DNA from: Rhizobiales bacterium TNE-4
GTDB lineage: Bacteria > Pseudomonadota > Alphaproteobacteria > Rhizobiales > Beijerinckiaceae
Assembly (NCBI GenBank): GCA_019083985.1
Contig: JAHRCV010000002.1
Location: 431,001-495,000, forward strand
Direction: 5' to 3'
DNA: 64,000 nucleotides
Positions 9,570 through 18,297 of this stretch are shown here, piece after piece. Below the pieces are notes generated by a model, which worked only from the letters and a program-made list of their open reading frames with translations, was not told where the DNA came from and did not search any database. The position numbers and the translations under genes are program-made. Position 1 is the stretch's first letter. Each line of letters opens with the position of its first letter.

Positions 9570-11036
9570 ATGCGTTCGATCTTGCGTCTCCCCCTATTGG
9601 CCCTCCCCATCCTGACGTTCATGGGCGCGCCAATCCACGCGGAAACGGATGCAACTCTAGATTTTCCTCTCGTTGAGCCTGCAACGCCTGATTTTTCAGA
9701 TGTGATCCCACTGCCACCCGTGCGTCCGAAAAATCTTGTTCTGGCGCCGGTTCCTCTGAGTTTCCGTGAAGCGGTGCGCGCCGCCATTCTCGACCGGGCC
9801 GTGCAAACGAAGAGCGAAGGCATCCTCGCCTTTTACGCTGGCCGCGATGGCGCTCCTTTGTTCACTGGCCGCGATGGTATTTCATCCAAGGGTCGCGCGG
9901 TTCTTGCGCGTCTTGCGCTGGCTGGCGATGACGGCCTCGATACGCCCACCTTGAGCAAGCTGGACCCTGCAGGCGAAACCGATCCGGATGCGCTGGCGCA
10001 ATTTGAAATCGATCTTGCACAAGCCACCATCGCCTATGCACGCGCGGCGCGCGGCGGCCGTGTCGAACCACGTCGCTTGGGTAAACTCATTACGCCAAAA
10101 CTCGCACTGCCCTCAGCCTTTGACGTGCTTGAGACGATTGCGGTTGCCCGCGACGCCGATCGTGCGCTTGCCTCTTTCAATCCACCGCATGAGGGGTATC
10201 GCGCCTTACGCACCAAACTGGCAGAATTACGCGAAACGACAGGCGCAATTGAAACACCCCCCACTGCAGACGGCAAAAAGGCATCGCCCGCCCCCATTTC
10301 GGTGGCCGACGTTTTGGCGAATATGGAGCGTTGGCGCTGGCTCCCGGCCGATCTCGGCGATCGCCACATCATCGTGAACGTGCCCGATTATCGTATGCGC
10401 CTTGTTGACAAGGACCGCGTCACGCATGAAGCGCGCGTCATCGTCGGCAAGCCGAACACCCAGACGCCGGTGTTCTCTGACGAGATGGAGCACATCATCG
10501 TCAATCCGTCATGGAGCATTCCGCCGTCGATCTTGCGTAACGAAATTCTTCCCAAACTGGCGCAGGATCCCGATTACGCTGCGAAACTCGGCTATCAAGT
10601 ATATCGCTCTGGCAAGAATATTTCGGTGCGCCAACCGCCGGGCGAGCGCAACGCGCTCGGTCTCGTGAAATTCATGTTTCCTAACGAGCACGCCGTCTAT
10701 TTGCATGACACGCCGAACCGCACACTCTTCGCCCGCGATCAACGTGCGCTTAGCCATGGCTGCGTCCGTGTTGACCAGCCCTTCCGGCTCGCCGAGGTGC
10801 TGCTGATCGATCAAGGCTATGATGAACAACGCTTACGCAGCATGGTGGGATCAGGCGAACGGATGATCAAACTGGCCAAGCCTGTGCCCGTGCATCTGAC
10901 CTATTTCACACTGAAGATCGGCGAAAACGGCCAGATCGAACGCGTGGCCGATATCTACAATTACGATCCGGGTCTGAAAACGGCCCTCAGCGCACAGACG
11001 CGCGCGTCTTACGCCCGTTTGGGACAGGCGCGCTGA
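9570..11036 (+). CDS. L,D-transpeptidase of the YcbB/LdtD type (YkuD domain)
   Basis: Periplasmic enzyme making 3-3 peptidoglycan cross-links or attaching proteins to the wall. About 488 residues: signal peptide (MRSILRLPLLALPILTFM, cleavage near IHA-ET), an N-terminal peptidoglycan-binding-like region, and a YkuD catalytic domain with IIVNPSWSIPPSI and the nucleophile motif SHGCVRV, Cys398. The frame is open from 9495, but the ATG at 9570 follows a GAGGG site and gives a proper signal peptide. It lies directly after the sigma54 regulator and before a DUF882 envelope protein, suggesting a wall-remodelling cluster. YcbB-type size and the large insertion before the catalytic core support this subfamily rather than a short ErfK-type enzyme. 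Confidence 0.92.
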   Translation: MRSILRLPLLALPILTFMGAPIHAETDATLDFPLVEPATPDFSDVIPLPPVRPKNLVLAPVPLSFREAVRAAILDRAVQTKSEGILAFYAGRDGAPLFTGRDGISSKGRAVLARLALAGDDGLDTPTLSKLDPAGETDPDALAQFEIDLAQATIAYARAARGGRVEPRRLGKLITPKLALPSAFDVLETIAVARDADRALASFNPPHEGYRALRTKLAELRETTGAIETPPTADGKKASPAPISVADVLANMERWRWLPADLGDRHIIVNVPDYRMRLVDKDRVTHEARVIVGKPNTQTPVFSDEMEHIIVNPSWSIPPSILRNEILPKLAQDPDYAAKLGYQVYRSGKNISVRQPPGERNALGLVKFMFPNEHAVYLHDTPNRTLFARDQRALSHGCVRVDQPFRLAEVLLIDQGYDEQRLRSMVGSGERMIKLAKPVPVHLTYFTLKIGENGQIERVADIYNYDPGLKTALSAQTRASYARLGQAR

Positions 11037-11181
11037 CACATGGCTTGGCTTTCGCTCAGACCCATTTTGTGCCAGAAAAAAGACAGTGGTTGGGCGTGTT
11101 CAACCCCGGAAAAACCGGCGCGCTTGGGGCTTACTAACGTGGCATTAACGATTATCGGCAAGGGTGAGACCCATCAGTCCG

Positions 11182-12960
11182 ATGCGTTTCGGAGCGACGC
11201 TTGCGTCGCTGACAATGCCCAGAGTAGCGACCTTGCGTAAAAAACTGACACTCCAACGCGCCCAGCGCTTTTTTGTTTTGGCTGGATCGGCCGTGACGCT
11301 GTGGGCTTTTGGGACGTCGCAAGTCGGCAACGCGATTGCCAATGGCGATACGCGGACGATTGAAATCTATCATACCCACACGCAGGAATCGCTGAGCATC
11401 ACCTACAAGCGTAACGGCTCCTATGATGCGGCCGCGCTTGAAAAGTTGAATTGGCTCTTGCGCGATTGGCGCCGCGACGAACCCACAAAAATGGATCCGC
11501 GCCTCTTCGACATTGTGTGGGAAACACACCGCGCTGTCGGCTCACAAGAACCGATCAATGTCGTCTCCGCCTATCGCGCACCTGAGACCAACGCCATGCT
11601 GCGCCGCCGCTCGCGTGCGGTTGCGAAACATTCGCAGCATACGCAAGGCCGCGCGATGGACTTCTACCTCACCGACGTGTCGATGGCGAAAGTGCGTGAA
11701 ATCGCGCTGAAAATGCATCGCGGCGGTGTTGGCTATTATCCGACCGCTTACAATCCCTTCGTGCATCTCGATTCAGGCAGCGTGCGCCATTGGCCGCGCA
11801 TGACACGCGATCAACTCGCGCGCGTGTTCCCTGATGGCAAGACCGTGCATTTACCCTCCGATGGCAAGCCGATGCCAGGTTATGAGGTTGCACTCGCTGA
11901 GATTGAAGCCAATGGCGGCACGGTGCCGAGCGCCGGCTACAATTCAGCCGATGAAGAGGGCGTCACGCCGAGCGGCAAGAGCTTCTTTGCGCGCCTGTTT
12001 GGCGGCGGCGAGGATGAAGATGCTGAAGTGGCGCGCACGCCGCGCCGGGGTGGCCGCGCGGTCGCCGCACGCCAGCCGAACCGCACGCAGGTCGCATCTG
12101 CCGACGCCAACGATCCGCAGAACGACAATTTCTTTGCCCGCGTCTTCGGCGGCGGCAATCGTCCACAACAGGCAGCCCCGGCTGGACGCTCGCAGGCGAC
12201 GATCCAGACCGCGAGCCTGCCGACCAACACCGTCATCGAGCCGACACCACCGACGCCGACGGCGCGTGCCACTGCGGCCGTACAGCCGGCCACGCCGCCG
12301 ATCGTGGAACTCAAAGTGGCGAATGTGCCGCTGCCCGTCGCGCGTCCGCCTGAGTTCACACGGGTGGCCGTCGCATCCGCCGGGCCGCAGACCGTCTGGG
12401 TCCAAGGCCCCGCCGGCCAACTCGCACGGCTGCGTGGCAAGGTCGCCGACGTGCCACTGCCGCCGCAACGCCCGGGCAGCCTGCCCGGCCGTGCGCAGGT
12501 CGCGTCCAATCAGGCTGTCCCCACTACACCCGCCCTCAAGCCACTCGAAGGCAAACCGGCGTCCGTGCCGCTGCCGCCGCAGCGTCCCGCGCAATTCGCA
12601 CGCGTGGCCGATGCCGATCCTGCAATCGTCGGCACGATTGGTCGCCGTCCGCTCGATGCACCGGCTAAGGCGCTCGGCTATGCGGCTCAACAGGACGTCA
12701 TGCCCGCCGTTTTACGCGGCGCAGTGGGTCCGAAGCAGGAAGCAACGCAAGCGCCTGCGCTTGATCGTGCGGGTCTGAAGGCTCTGTTCTCGGAAGTGAG
12801 CATCGCGCAAGCGTCGCCGAGCACGCTCGCGGCACCGCAATCGCAAAATCTGAGCGGCACCAAAAGCGTCGTGACGAAGTTTGGCCAAGATCCGGCCAAT
12901 GGCATCAGCACGGACCGCTTTACCGGCCCGGCCGTCAAGCCACTCTCAACACTGCAGTAA
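11182..12960 (+). CDS. DUF882 / M15-like (YcbK-type) envelope protein with Pro-rich repeat tail
   Basis: A probable exported zinc peptidase-fold protein. After a signal-like hydrophobic stretch (FFVLAGSAVTLWAF) comes a DUF882/peptidase M15_3 domain: NVVSAYRAPETNAMLR, SQHTQGRAMDFYL and FVHLDSGSVRHWP hold the usual His/Asp/His metal ligands. The second half, about 300 residues, is Ala/Pro-rich low complexity with three copies of a VPLPxxRP motif (coding positions near 12322, 12448 and 12561) and two copies of a SFFARLFGGG-like segment. Start is uncertain: GTG 11164, ATG 11182 and ATG 11215 are all possible; none has a well-spaced ribosome-binding site. Position after the L,D-transpeptidase suggests work on peptidoglycan. 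The tail may be wall-spanning or intrinsically disordered. Confidence 0.85.
   Translation: MRFGATLASLTMPRVATLRKKLTLQRAQRFFVLAGSAVTLWAFGTSQVGNAIANGDTRTIEIYHTHTQESLSITYKRNGSYDAAALEKLNWLLRDWRRDEPTKMDPRLFDIVWETHRAVGSQEPINVVSAYRAPETNAMLRRRSRAVAKHSQHTQGRAMDFYLTDVSMAKVREIALKMHRGGVGYYPTAYNPFVHLDSGSVRHWPRMTRDQLARVFPDGKTVHLPSDGKPMPGYEVALAEIEANGGTVPSAGYNSADEEGVTPSGKSFFARLFGGGEDEDAEVARTPRRGGRAVAARQPNRTQVASADANDPQNDNFFARVFGGGNRPQQAAPAGRSQATIQTASLPTNTVIEPTPPTPTARATAAVQPATPPIVELKVANVPLPVARPPEFTRVAVASAGPQTVWVQGPAGQLARLRGKVADVPLPPQRPGSLPGRAQVASNQAVPTTPALKPLEGKPASVPLPPQRPAQFARVADADPAIVGTIGRRPLDAPAKALGYAAQQDVMPAVLRGAVGPKQEATQAPALDRAGLKALFSEVSIAQASPSTLAAPQSQNLSGTKSVVTKFGQDPANGISTDRFTGPAVKPLSTLQ
12322..12590 (+). 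repeat. Three in-frame copies of a VPLPxxRP-coding motif
   Basis: Within the DUF882 gene, near-identical segments encode NVPLPVARPPEF, DVPLPPQRPGSL and SVPLPPQRPAQF at roughly 40-residue spacing, each followed by a short Arg/Val/Ala segment. The pattern is seen directly; that it is a disordered linker or a protein-binding ladder is inference. Confidence 0.8.
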
Positions 12961-12965
12961 TGACC

Positions 12966-12982
12966 GCAGGCCTTAGGCCTGC
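12966..12982. terminator. Small hairpin between convergent DUF882 gene and gapR
   Basis: GCAGGCC-TTA-GGCCTGC forms a perfect 7-bp stem with a 3-base loop. It includes the last sense codons and the TAA of gapR and begins six bases after the DUF882 stop. There is no T-run on either side, so it may be an RNA-end hairpin rather than a true intrinsic terminator. Confidence 0.4.
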
Positions 12983-13221
12983 ATGCCCAAGGCTTCGAGG
13001 TAGAGGTCCATAATAGCCTCTTCCTCTTTGCGCTCCGCATGGTCGCGCCGGCGCAAGGCAACAATCTTGCGCATCACCTTGGTATCGAAGCCTTGCGATT
13101 TGGCTTCCGTGTAGACATCGCGCAAATCACCCGCGAGCGCCTTCTTCTCTTCCTCGAGGCGCTCGATGCGCTCGATGAAGGCTTTGAGTTCGCCGGCGGC
13201 CACGGAATTGGTGTCGACCAT
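12973..13221 (-). CDS. gapR: GapR nucleoid-associated protein (DUF2312/UPF0335)
   Basis: An 82-residue, highly charged helical protein matching the DUF2312 family. In Caulobacter the member GapR binds overtwisted AT-rich DNA, forms tetramers around DNA and assists replication and transcription by handling positive supercoils. Visible here: N-terminal coiled-coil [19 protein letters not shown], the central [19 protein letters not shown] and a basic/acidic [12 protein letters not shown] segment, all typical. Length is as expected (about 80-90). It is convergent with the DUF882 gene and divergent from the glycerate kinase gene. No unusual composition. Confidence 0.92.
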   Translation of the reverse strand: MVDTNSVAAGELKAFIERIERLEEEKKALAGDLRDVYTEAKSQGFDTKVMRKIVALRRRDHAERKEEEAIMDLYLEALGMQA

Positions 13222-13399
13222 TGCAATGCCTCTGACTTGGTTGGGCCGCTTCTCTCGGCCATGGCCATGGCCCGGTCAAGCGCCCACGGCCGGGATGGCA
13301 GAATGCCTGTGGAAGGCGGGGAAGAACCAGCGAGAGAGGCAGGATGACGGGCCCGCATCCCTCCCCTAAGATCGCCGCTCGAAACGTTTGAAAGCCCGC

Positions 13400-14692
13400 A
13401 TGACCTGCCCCCACCCGCCCCGCGCGCTGCTCCGCACGCTTTATGACACCGCCGTCGCAGCGGCCCAGCCTGCCCTTTGCTTGCCGCCCCATTGGCCTGA
13501 GCCCCCCAAAGGCCGGATCGTTCTCTTGGCTGGTGGCAAGGCCGCAGCCCGCATGGCCGCAGCAGCAGAAGCGCATTACATCGGCGCGCTCGGCCTTGGC
13601 CCTGACCGGTTCAATGGCCTCGCGGTGACACGCCGCGGCTATGCCGTGCCAACCGAACGGATTGAAGTGGTCGAGGCGGCCCATCCCGTTCCGGACCAAA
13701 CCGGCGTCGAGGCAACACGGCGGATCATCGCGCTGGCCGAACAGGCGGGACCGGACGATCTTGTACTGGTCCTTTTTTCAGGAGGCGCATCGGCCAATTG
13801 GATTGCGCCACTCGCTGATCTGACATTGGCTGACAAGCAGGCGATCACACGCACGCTCCTGCGTTCAGGCGCAGGTATTGGCGAGATGAACACGCTGCGC
13901 AAACACCTCTCTGCCATCAAGGGCGGACGATTGGCGCTGGCTGCAGCGCCCGCCCCCATCGTGACACTTGGGATCTCCGACGTGCCCTTCGATGATCCTT
14001 CGGTCATCGGCTCTGGACCAACCGTGCCCGACCCTTCCACGCAGGCCGATGCGCTGGAAATCGTTGTGAAATATGGCATGGCCTTGCCTGAGACGGCGGC
14101 GCGCATTTTGGCCAACCCTGCCTATGAGAGCCCAAAGCCGGGTAATCCCGCTTTTGCGCTGTCGCGTTATACCGTCGTCGCATCGCCGGCGTTATCGCTG
14201 GCGGCCGCTGCAGAAAAGGCGGCCGCAGCAGGCTATGACTTGATCAATCTCGGTGCCGAAGTGGCCGGCGAAGCGCGCGATGTGGCACGCGCCCATGCCG
14301 CCCTAGCGCTTGAGGCCAAGCGCGCTGGCCGAAAAGCCGTGATCCTGTCAGGCGGCGAACTGACTGTGACGATCCGTGGCCATGGCGCAGGTGGCCCCAA
14401 TCAGGAATATGCGTTGGCGTTGGCCATCGCGCTCAACAATACACCCGGCATTGCCGCGCTTGCAGGCGATACCGATGGCACCGATGGCGGCGGCGGTAAC
14501 GCCGATGATCCGGCTGGCGCTTTTGTTGATGCAGCCACGCTGCAGCGGGCCCAAGCGGCCGGCCGCAATCCTGCCGTCGATCTCGACAATAATGATTCAA
14601 CCGCGTTCTTCCGCGCGGCAGGCGACCTGCTCGATCCCGGCCCCACCGGCACGAATGTCAACGATCTGCGTGCCATTCTGGTTGATCCTTGA
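13400..14692 (+). CDS. Glycerate 2-kinase, MOFRL family (TtuD/GckA-like)
   Basis: A cytoplasmic enzyme of about 430 residues that phosphorylates D-glycerate to 2-phosphoglycerate, feeding lower glycolysis; older annotations call this family hydroxypyruvate reductase TtuD. Motifs: LLAGGKAAARMA near the N terminus, VLFSGGASANW, LRKHLSAIKGGRLA, and the C-terminal MOFRL region with SGGELTVTIRGHGAGGPNQE and GDTDGTDGGGGNADDP. The frame opens with a TTG at 13388, but ATG 13400 (MTCPHPPRALLR) is the likely start. Pyruvate kinase is two genes downstream, which fits the metabolic role. Confidence 0.9.
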   Translation: MTCPHPPRALLRTLYDTAVAAAQPALCLPPHWPEPPKGRIVLLAGGKAAARMAAAAEAHYIGALGLGPDRFNGLAVTRRGYAVPTERIEVVEAAHPVPDQTGVEATRRIIALAEQAGPDDLVLVLFSGGASANWIAPLADLTLADKQAITRTLLRSGAGIGEMNTLRKHLSAIKGGRLALAAAPAPIVTLGISDVPFDDPSVIGSGPTVPDPSTQADALEIVVKYGMALPETAARILANPAYESPKPGNPAFALSRYTVVASPALSLAAAAEKAAAAGYDLINLGAEVAGEARDVARAHAALALEAKRAGRKAVILSGGELTVTIRGHGAGGPNQEYALALAIALNNTPGIAALAGDTDGTDGGGGNADDPAGAFVDAATLQRAQAAGRNPAVDLDNNDSTAFFRAAGDLLDPGPTGTNVNDLRAILVDP

Positions 14693-14717
14693 GCGCGAAT
14701 AAGGCTTTCTGCAGATT

Positions 14718-15149
14718 ATGCGTTACACGCTCTCCCTTTGTGTTCTTCTTCTCTCGCTCGCGATGATAGCCGACGCGCGCGCTGATCTACGCCTGTGCAA
14801 CATGACGCAGAGTCGCATCGGCATCGCGCTCGGCTATCGCGATGCGCAGGGCTGGATTTCTGAAGGCTGGTGGAACCTGAAAGCGAATGAGTGCGAGACC
14901 GTGCTGCGGGGCCCACTCGCAGCGCGTTATTACTATGTCTACGCGCAGGATTACGAACGCGGCGGTGAATGGGCAGGCGCACATGCGATGTGCACACGCG
15001 ACAAGGAATTCACCATTCGGGGCGCTGATAATTGTCTCGCGCGCGGCTATGAGCGCGCTGGCTTTTTCGAAGTTGATACAGGCGAACAAAAAAATTGGAC
15101 CGTCCAATTGACGGATCAAGGGCGCACGGGAACTCCAGCGCGTCCTTAA
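14718..15149 (+). CDS. DUF1036 secreted protein
   Basis: A 143-residue protein with a signal peptide (MRYTLSLCVLLLSLAMIADARA) and a DUF1036 domain starting at DLRLCNMTQSRIGIALGYRD, with conserved Trp/Cys positions (GWISEGWWNLKANEC). The family is widespread in Alphaproteobacteria and cyanobacteria; its function is not known. It lies 25 bases after the glycerate kinase gene and 14 bases before the pyruvate kinase start, so it is probably co-transcribed with both. Confidence 0.88.
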   Translation: MRYTLSLCVLLLSLAMIADARADLRLCNMTQSRIGIALGYRDAQGWISEGWWNLKANECETVLRGPLAARYYYVYAQDYERGGEWAGAHAMCTRDKEFTIRGADNCLARGYERAGFFEVDTGEQKNWTVQLTDQGRTGTPARP

Positions 15150-15163
15150 AGGGAGATGACACC

Positions 15164-16582
15164 ATGCGCAGAAATCGGCGCGTCAAGATTTTGGCGACAC
15201 TCGGCCCGGCCAATCCGGATCAGGCGAGCATTGAAAAGCTGTTTCGCGCAGGCGCGGACGTCTTCCGCATCAATATGAGCCATTCCTCGCATGATGTGAT
15301 GCGCGAGCGCATTGCGCAAATTCGTGCGGTCGAGAAAAAGGTTGGCCGCCCGATCGGTATTCTTGCTGATTTGCAAGGACCGAAACTGCGCCTAGGTGAA
15401 TTCAAGGATGGCGCAGAAAATCTCGCGCGCGGCGCACGCTTCATCCTCGATGCGGACAAGACACCAGGTGATGCGACGCGCGTCCATCTCCCCCATCCTG
15501 AAATTCTTTCTGCACTTGAGCCTGGCCATGCCATCTTGATCGATGATGGCAAAGTGCGGCTGAAAGTCATCGAGGCCACAAAGACGAAGGCTGTCACCGA
15601 AGTCATCGTCGCCGGGCGCGTGTCGAACCGCAAGGGCGTGAGCCTGCCGGATACCATCATCCCCGTTTCGGCGATGACACCCAAGGATCGATCCGATCTG
15701 GAAGCTGCGCTCGCGGCTGGCATTGATTGGGTCGCACTCTCTTTCGTGCAGCGGCCGGAAGACGTCGCCGAAGTGAAGAAGACCTGCGCCGGACGCGCCT
15801 TGGTGATGGCCAAGATCGAAAAGCCTCAAGCCATCGTGCGGCTCGATGAAATCATGGAAATTTCCGATGCGCTGATGGTGGCGCGCGGCGATCTCGGCGT
15901 TGAAATGCCACTTGAAAAAGTGCCGGGCCTGCAAAAACGCATCACGCGTATGGCACGTCGCCTCGGCAAGCCGGTCGTCGTCGCCACGCAAATGTTGGAA
16001 TCAATGATTGCCTCCCCGGTGCCAACACGCGCTGAGGTGTCGGACGTTGCCACCGCTGTGTTCGAAGGCGCTGACGCCGTGATGCTGTCCGCGGAAAGTG
16101 CTGCGGGCCAATATCCGATTGAAGCGGTATCGACCATGAACCGCATCGCCGAAGAAGTTGAGCGCGATCAGGTCTATCGCGCCGTCATCAACGCACAGCG
16201 CGCAGCGCCCGAGGCGACAGGCGCAGATGCGATTGCAGTCGCCGCGCGCGACGTGGCCGAAACACTCGATCTCAAAGCGATCGTGGCGTGGACCTCATCG
16301 GGCTCGACGGGCCTGCGTATCGCGCGCGAAAGGCCACAGCCGCCTATTCTCGCTCTCACGCCGAAAACGGAGACGGCGCGCCGGCTGGCGCTCGTCTGGG
16401 GCGTGCACGCCGTGATCACCGAAGATGCGCGCGACGTCGACGACATGGCCGACCGCGCCTGCAAGATCGCCAACAGCGAAGGCTTCGCCCGCGCGGGTCA
16501 GCGCGTGATCATCGTGGCGGGTGTACCCTTCGGCACGCCGGGCGCGACGAACATGGTGCGCATCGCGTTTGTGCAGAAATAA
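15164..16582 (+). CDS. pyk: Pyruvate kinase
   Basis: Converts phosphoenolpyruvate and ADP to pyruvate and ATP in the cytoplasm. About 472 residues, the normal length. The N terminus reads RRVKILATLGPANPD, the substrate/metal motif is AKIEKPQAI with catalytic Lys217, followed by MVARGDLGVEMPLEKVP and a C-terminal allosteric domain (AIVAWTSSGSTGLRIARERP). The frame is open from 15095, overlapping the DUF1036 gene, but ATG 15164 follows a GGGAG site and starts at the expected family position. Likely operon with the DUF1036 and glycerate kinase genes. Confidence 0.97.
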   Translation: MRRNRRVKILATLGPANPDQASIEKLFRAGADVFRINMSHSSHDVMRERIAQIRAVEKKVGRPIGILADLQGPKLRLGEFKDGAENLARGARFILDADKTPGDATRVHLPHPEILSALEPGHAILIDDGKVRLKVIEATKTKAVTEVIVAGRVSNRKGVSLPDTIIPVSAMTPKDRSDLEAALAAGIDWVALSFVQRPEDVAEVKKTCAGRALVMAKIEKPQAIVRLDEIMEISDALMVARGDLGVEMPLEKVPGLQKRITRMARRLGKPVVVATQMLESMIASPVPTRAEVSDVATAVFEGADAVMLSAESAAGQYPIEAVSTMNRIAEEVERDQVYRAVINAQRAAPEATGADAIAVAARDVAETLDLKAIVAWTSSGSTGLRIARERPQPPILALTPKTETARRLALVWGVHAVITEDARDVDDMADRACKIANSEGFARAGQRVIIVAGVPFGTPGATNMVRIAFVQK

Positions 16583-16680
16583 ACTGCACAGCGACAAGAC
16601 TGCCGCGCGTTCTACGGTTTGGCGCGAACATGCGAATTGCTGTGGTCGGCCGCATCGTCAAGCGATAGAGCGCATAAAGC

Positions 16681-17340
16681 TCAGATATCCCGACCTTCGA
16701 CATCCGGCCGCATGCGGTCGAGGATGGTCTTCACGCTTTCAAGCGACGGGTTGATCTCATAGGCCTTCGCATAGGCAGCGAAGGATCGCCTCTCATCACC
16801 AAGGCGCTGGAAGACGAGACCGAGGCCCGTAAGCGCCCCGAAATGGCGCGGCTCACGCTGCAGCGTTGCATTGAGATCGACCAAAGCCCGGGTCAGATCA
16901 TCCATGGCGAAGAACATCAACGCACGCCGGTGATACGCCTCGGCCCAATTGGGCTGGAGGACGATCACACGGTCGATGATCTCGATACCGACCGCCGGCT
17001 CACCCTCGGCAAAGACCTCGTTGGCCCGCGCCGCCAAAAGATCGGCCGTGTCCGAACCAGACCGGGCAAAACGCCGCTCGATCTGCGTGGCGATCGATTT
17101 CGCCTCTTGCGGGTTTTTGGCCTCTTTCAGACGGCGAAAAAGATCGTCGAGCGTGCCGCGGATCTGAGGGGCCTTGGCCTGCGGCTCCTCTGCTTTGGGC
17201 GCTTCTGTTTTGGGCTTTTGACCGGGCTGCATAGGCTGCGGCGCTTGTGCCAACGCGACGGAGCCGGCAGCAAGAAGCGATGCTGCAGCCAGCAGAACCA
17301 AAGCCCGTCTTTTCAGGCGGATAGGCAACTCCAAGGACAT
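16681..17340 (-). CDS. TPR-repeat periplasmic protein
   Basis: A 219-residue exported protein. The signal peptide (LVLLAAASLLAAGSVALAQA) is followed by a Pro/Lys/Glu-rich linker and then two to three tetratricopeptide repeats (PNWAEAYHRRALMFFAMDDLTRA and PRHFGALTGLGLVFQRLG, shown in pieces). TPR proteins serve as scaffolds; the partner is unknown. The open frame reaches 17436, but ATG 17340 precedes a clean signal peptide. It is convergent with pyk and faces the AT-rich island on its other side. Confidence 0.82.
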   Translation of the reverse strand: MSLELPIRLKRRALVLLAAASLLAAGSVALAQAPQPMQPGQKPKTEAPKAEEPQAKAPQIRGTLDDLFRRLKEAKNPQEAKSIATQIERRFARSGSDTADLLAARANEVFAEGEPAVGIEIIDRVIVLQPNWAEAYHRRALMFFAMDDLTRALVDLNATLQREPRHFGALTGLGLVFQRLGDERRSFAAYAKAYEINPSLESVKTILDRMRPDVEGRDI

Positions 17341-17421
17341 GACGAAAAGATGGGGCGGTTCAAGCGAAGAGTCAAAGGGGCCGAGCAAGCGTAAATGCCG
17401 CGCCAGAACCGACAGAGCACC

Positions 17422-17450
17422 TTGACAAAAACGCATTATTTTCCTATTTT
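17422..17450 (+). promoter_or_regulatory. Sigma70-like promoter of the AT-rich three-gene unit
   Basis: TTGACA at 17422-17427, a 17-base spacer and TATTTT at 17445-17450 form a near-consensus promoter, unusually good for this genome. It lies 44 bases upstream of the GTG start at 17494. The -10 box is inside the palindrome listed separately, so binding of a repressor there would block it. Confidence 0.6.
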
Positions 17451-17459
17451 AGGATAATG
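17434..17459. promoter_or_regulatory. Palindromic operator candidate over the -10 box
   Basis: The inner core TCCTA-TTT-TAGGA (17442-17454) is a perfect inverted repeat, flanked by CATTA on the left (17434-17438) and TAATG on the right (17455-17459), interrupted only by a TTT on the left side. Overlap with the -10 element suggests a repressor site. No regulator gene is adjacent. Confidence 0.5.
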
Positions 17460-17493
17460 TTCTTTTTCATGCGTTGTTTTTCAGGAGATTGCT

Positions 17494-18297
17494 GTGGCGA
17501 CCGACGACTTCATCAACCAACAGATGAGAGACATTCTCTCACGCAACCCAGATGCGACGCATCCTGAGATTATGCGCACGCTTGCCTATCGTGCCCGCTT
17601 GAATTGGGGGCGCGTTCCCGCGTCCGTCTCTTTGGTGCAACGCGGTCTTGATTCCGCCAGCGACATCATTCGCAAGTACAGCCCAGATCAGCCGCGCGTC
17701 CCGGCTGGCCAATCCGATGGCGGCCGATGGACACGCGACCCCAATTCCAGCGAGGGCGGGCGCGAGGCGCGGGAACGCGAAAGAAGGCTTATCGAAGACT
17801 CCAAAAATCCCAATAAACCTATGGCGGCTCTGAAGCGCCCGGGTGGAAGTTATGTGCGTGGTCCGACAGGCGAAATCGTAGCGTACCCAAAAGCATTTCC
17901 GCCTGAATTTTTCGTAATGCAAGGGCGCGCATTGGCGCAGAGGAGCATCGGCAACTATTCAGACCTGCGTGAAGGAGTCCTACAACTTGAAACGGACATA
18001 AGTAAGTTTTTCCACGGCAGAGATTGGGACATGCAGCGTGTATTTAATGAATATGGAATTAACCCCATCAATCACGAACTACGCGACTATTCCACGATAG
18101 CTATTGGTCTTTACTCCTATGGAGCCATGATACCAAGTTACGCCATCTTGCCAGGACAAGCCGTATATGCGGCGCTTAATAGTAATTTCAAACCGGGCGA
18201 AGAACGCAGCTTTTTATATTTTCTGCCACAGCGGAATTATGAGAATACGTTAATTGGATACCAACTAGGTCGCGAAATCGATGCCAAGTCAAAATAA
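17494..18297 (+). CDS. Unknown accessory protein with DQPRVPAGQSDGGRWT motif
   Basis: A 267-residue protein I cannot assign. GTG start with AGGAG at good spacing. Residues 1-60 form a helical N-terminal part; residues 62-80 carry YSPDQPRVPAGQSDGGRWT, a motif that recurs in rhizobial proteins of accessory and prophage-like regions, usually before variable C-terminal domains. Then a charged linker (REARERERRL) and a variable domain of about 170 residues with no recognised catalytic motif; it is rich in Tyr/Phe and has a mildly hydrophobic LYSYGAMIPSYAILPGQAVY stretch. No signal peptide. Its end overlaps the next gene by 17 bases. Base composition falls along the gene compared with flanking core genes. 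A toxin/effector role is only a hypothesis. Confidence 0.7.
   Translation: MATDDFINQQMRDILSRNPDATHPEIMRTLAYRARLNWGRVPASVSLVQRGLDSASDIIRKYSPDQPRVPAGQSDGGRWTRDPNSSEGGREARERERRLIEDSKNPNKPMAALKRPGGSYVRGPTGEIVAYPKAFPPEFFVMQGRALAQRSIGNYSDLREGVLQLETDISKFFHGRDWDMQRVFNEYGINPINHELRDYSTIAIGLYSYGAMIPSYAILPGQAVYAALNSNFKPGEERSFLYFLPQRNYENTLIGYQLGREIDAKSK

Noticed and set aside
13222..13399. Search for a small RNA or tRNA between gapR and the glycerate kinase gene
   Set aside because: No cloverleaf or terminator is visible; the gap only shows a GC-rich divergent promoter region.
16583..16680. A possible 12-codon peptide after pyk
   Set aside because: Too short, no ribosome-binding site, no coupling to neighbours.
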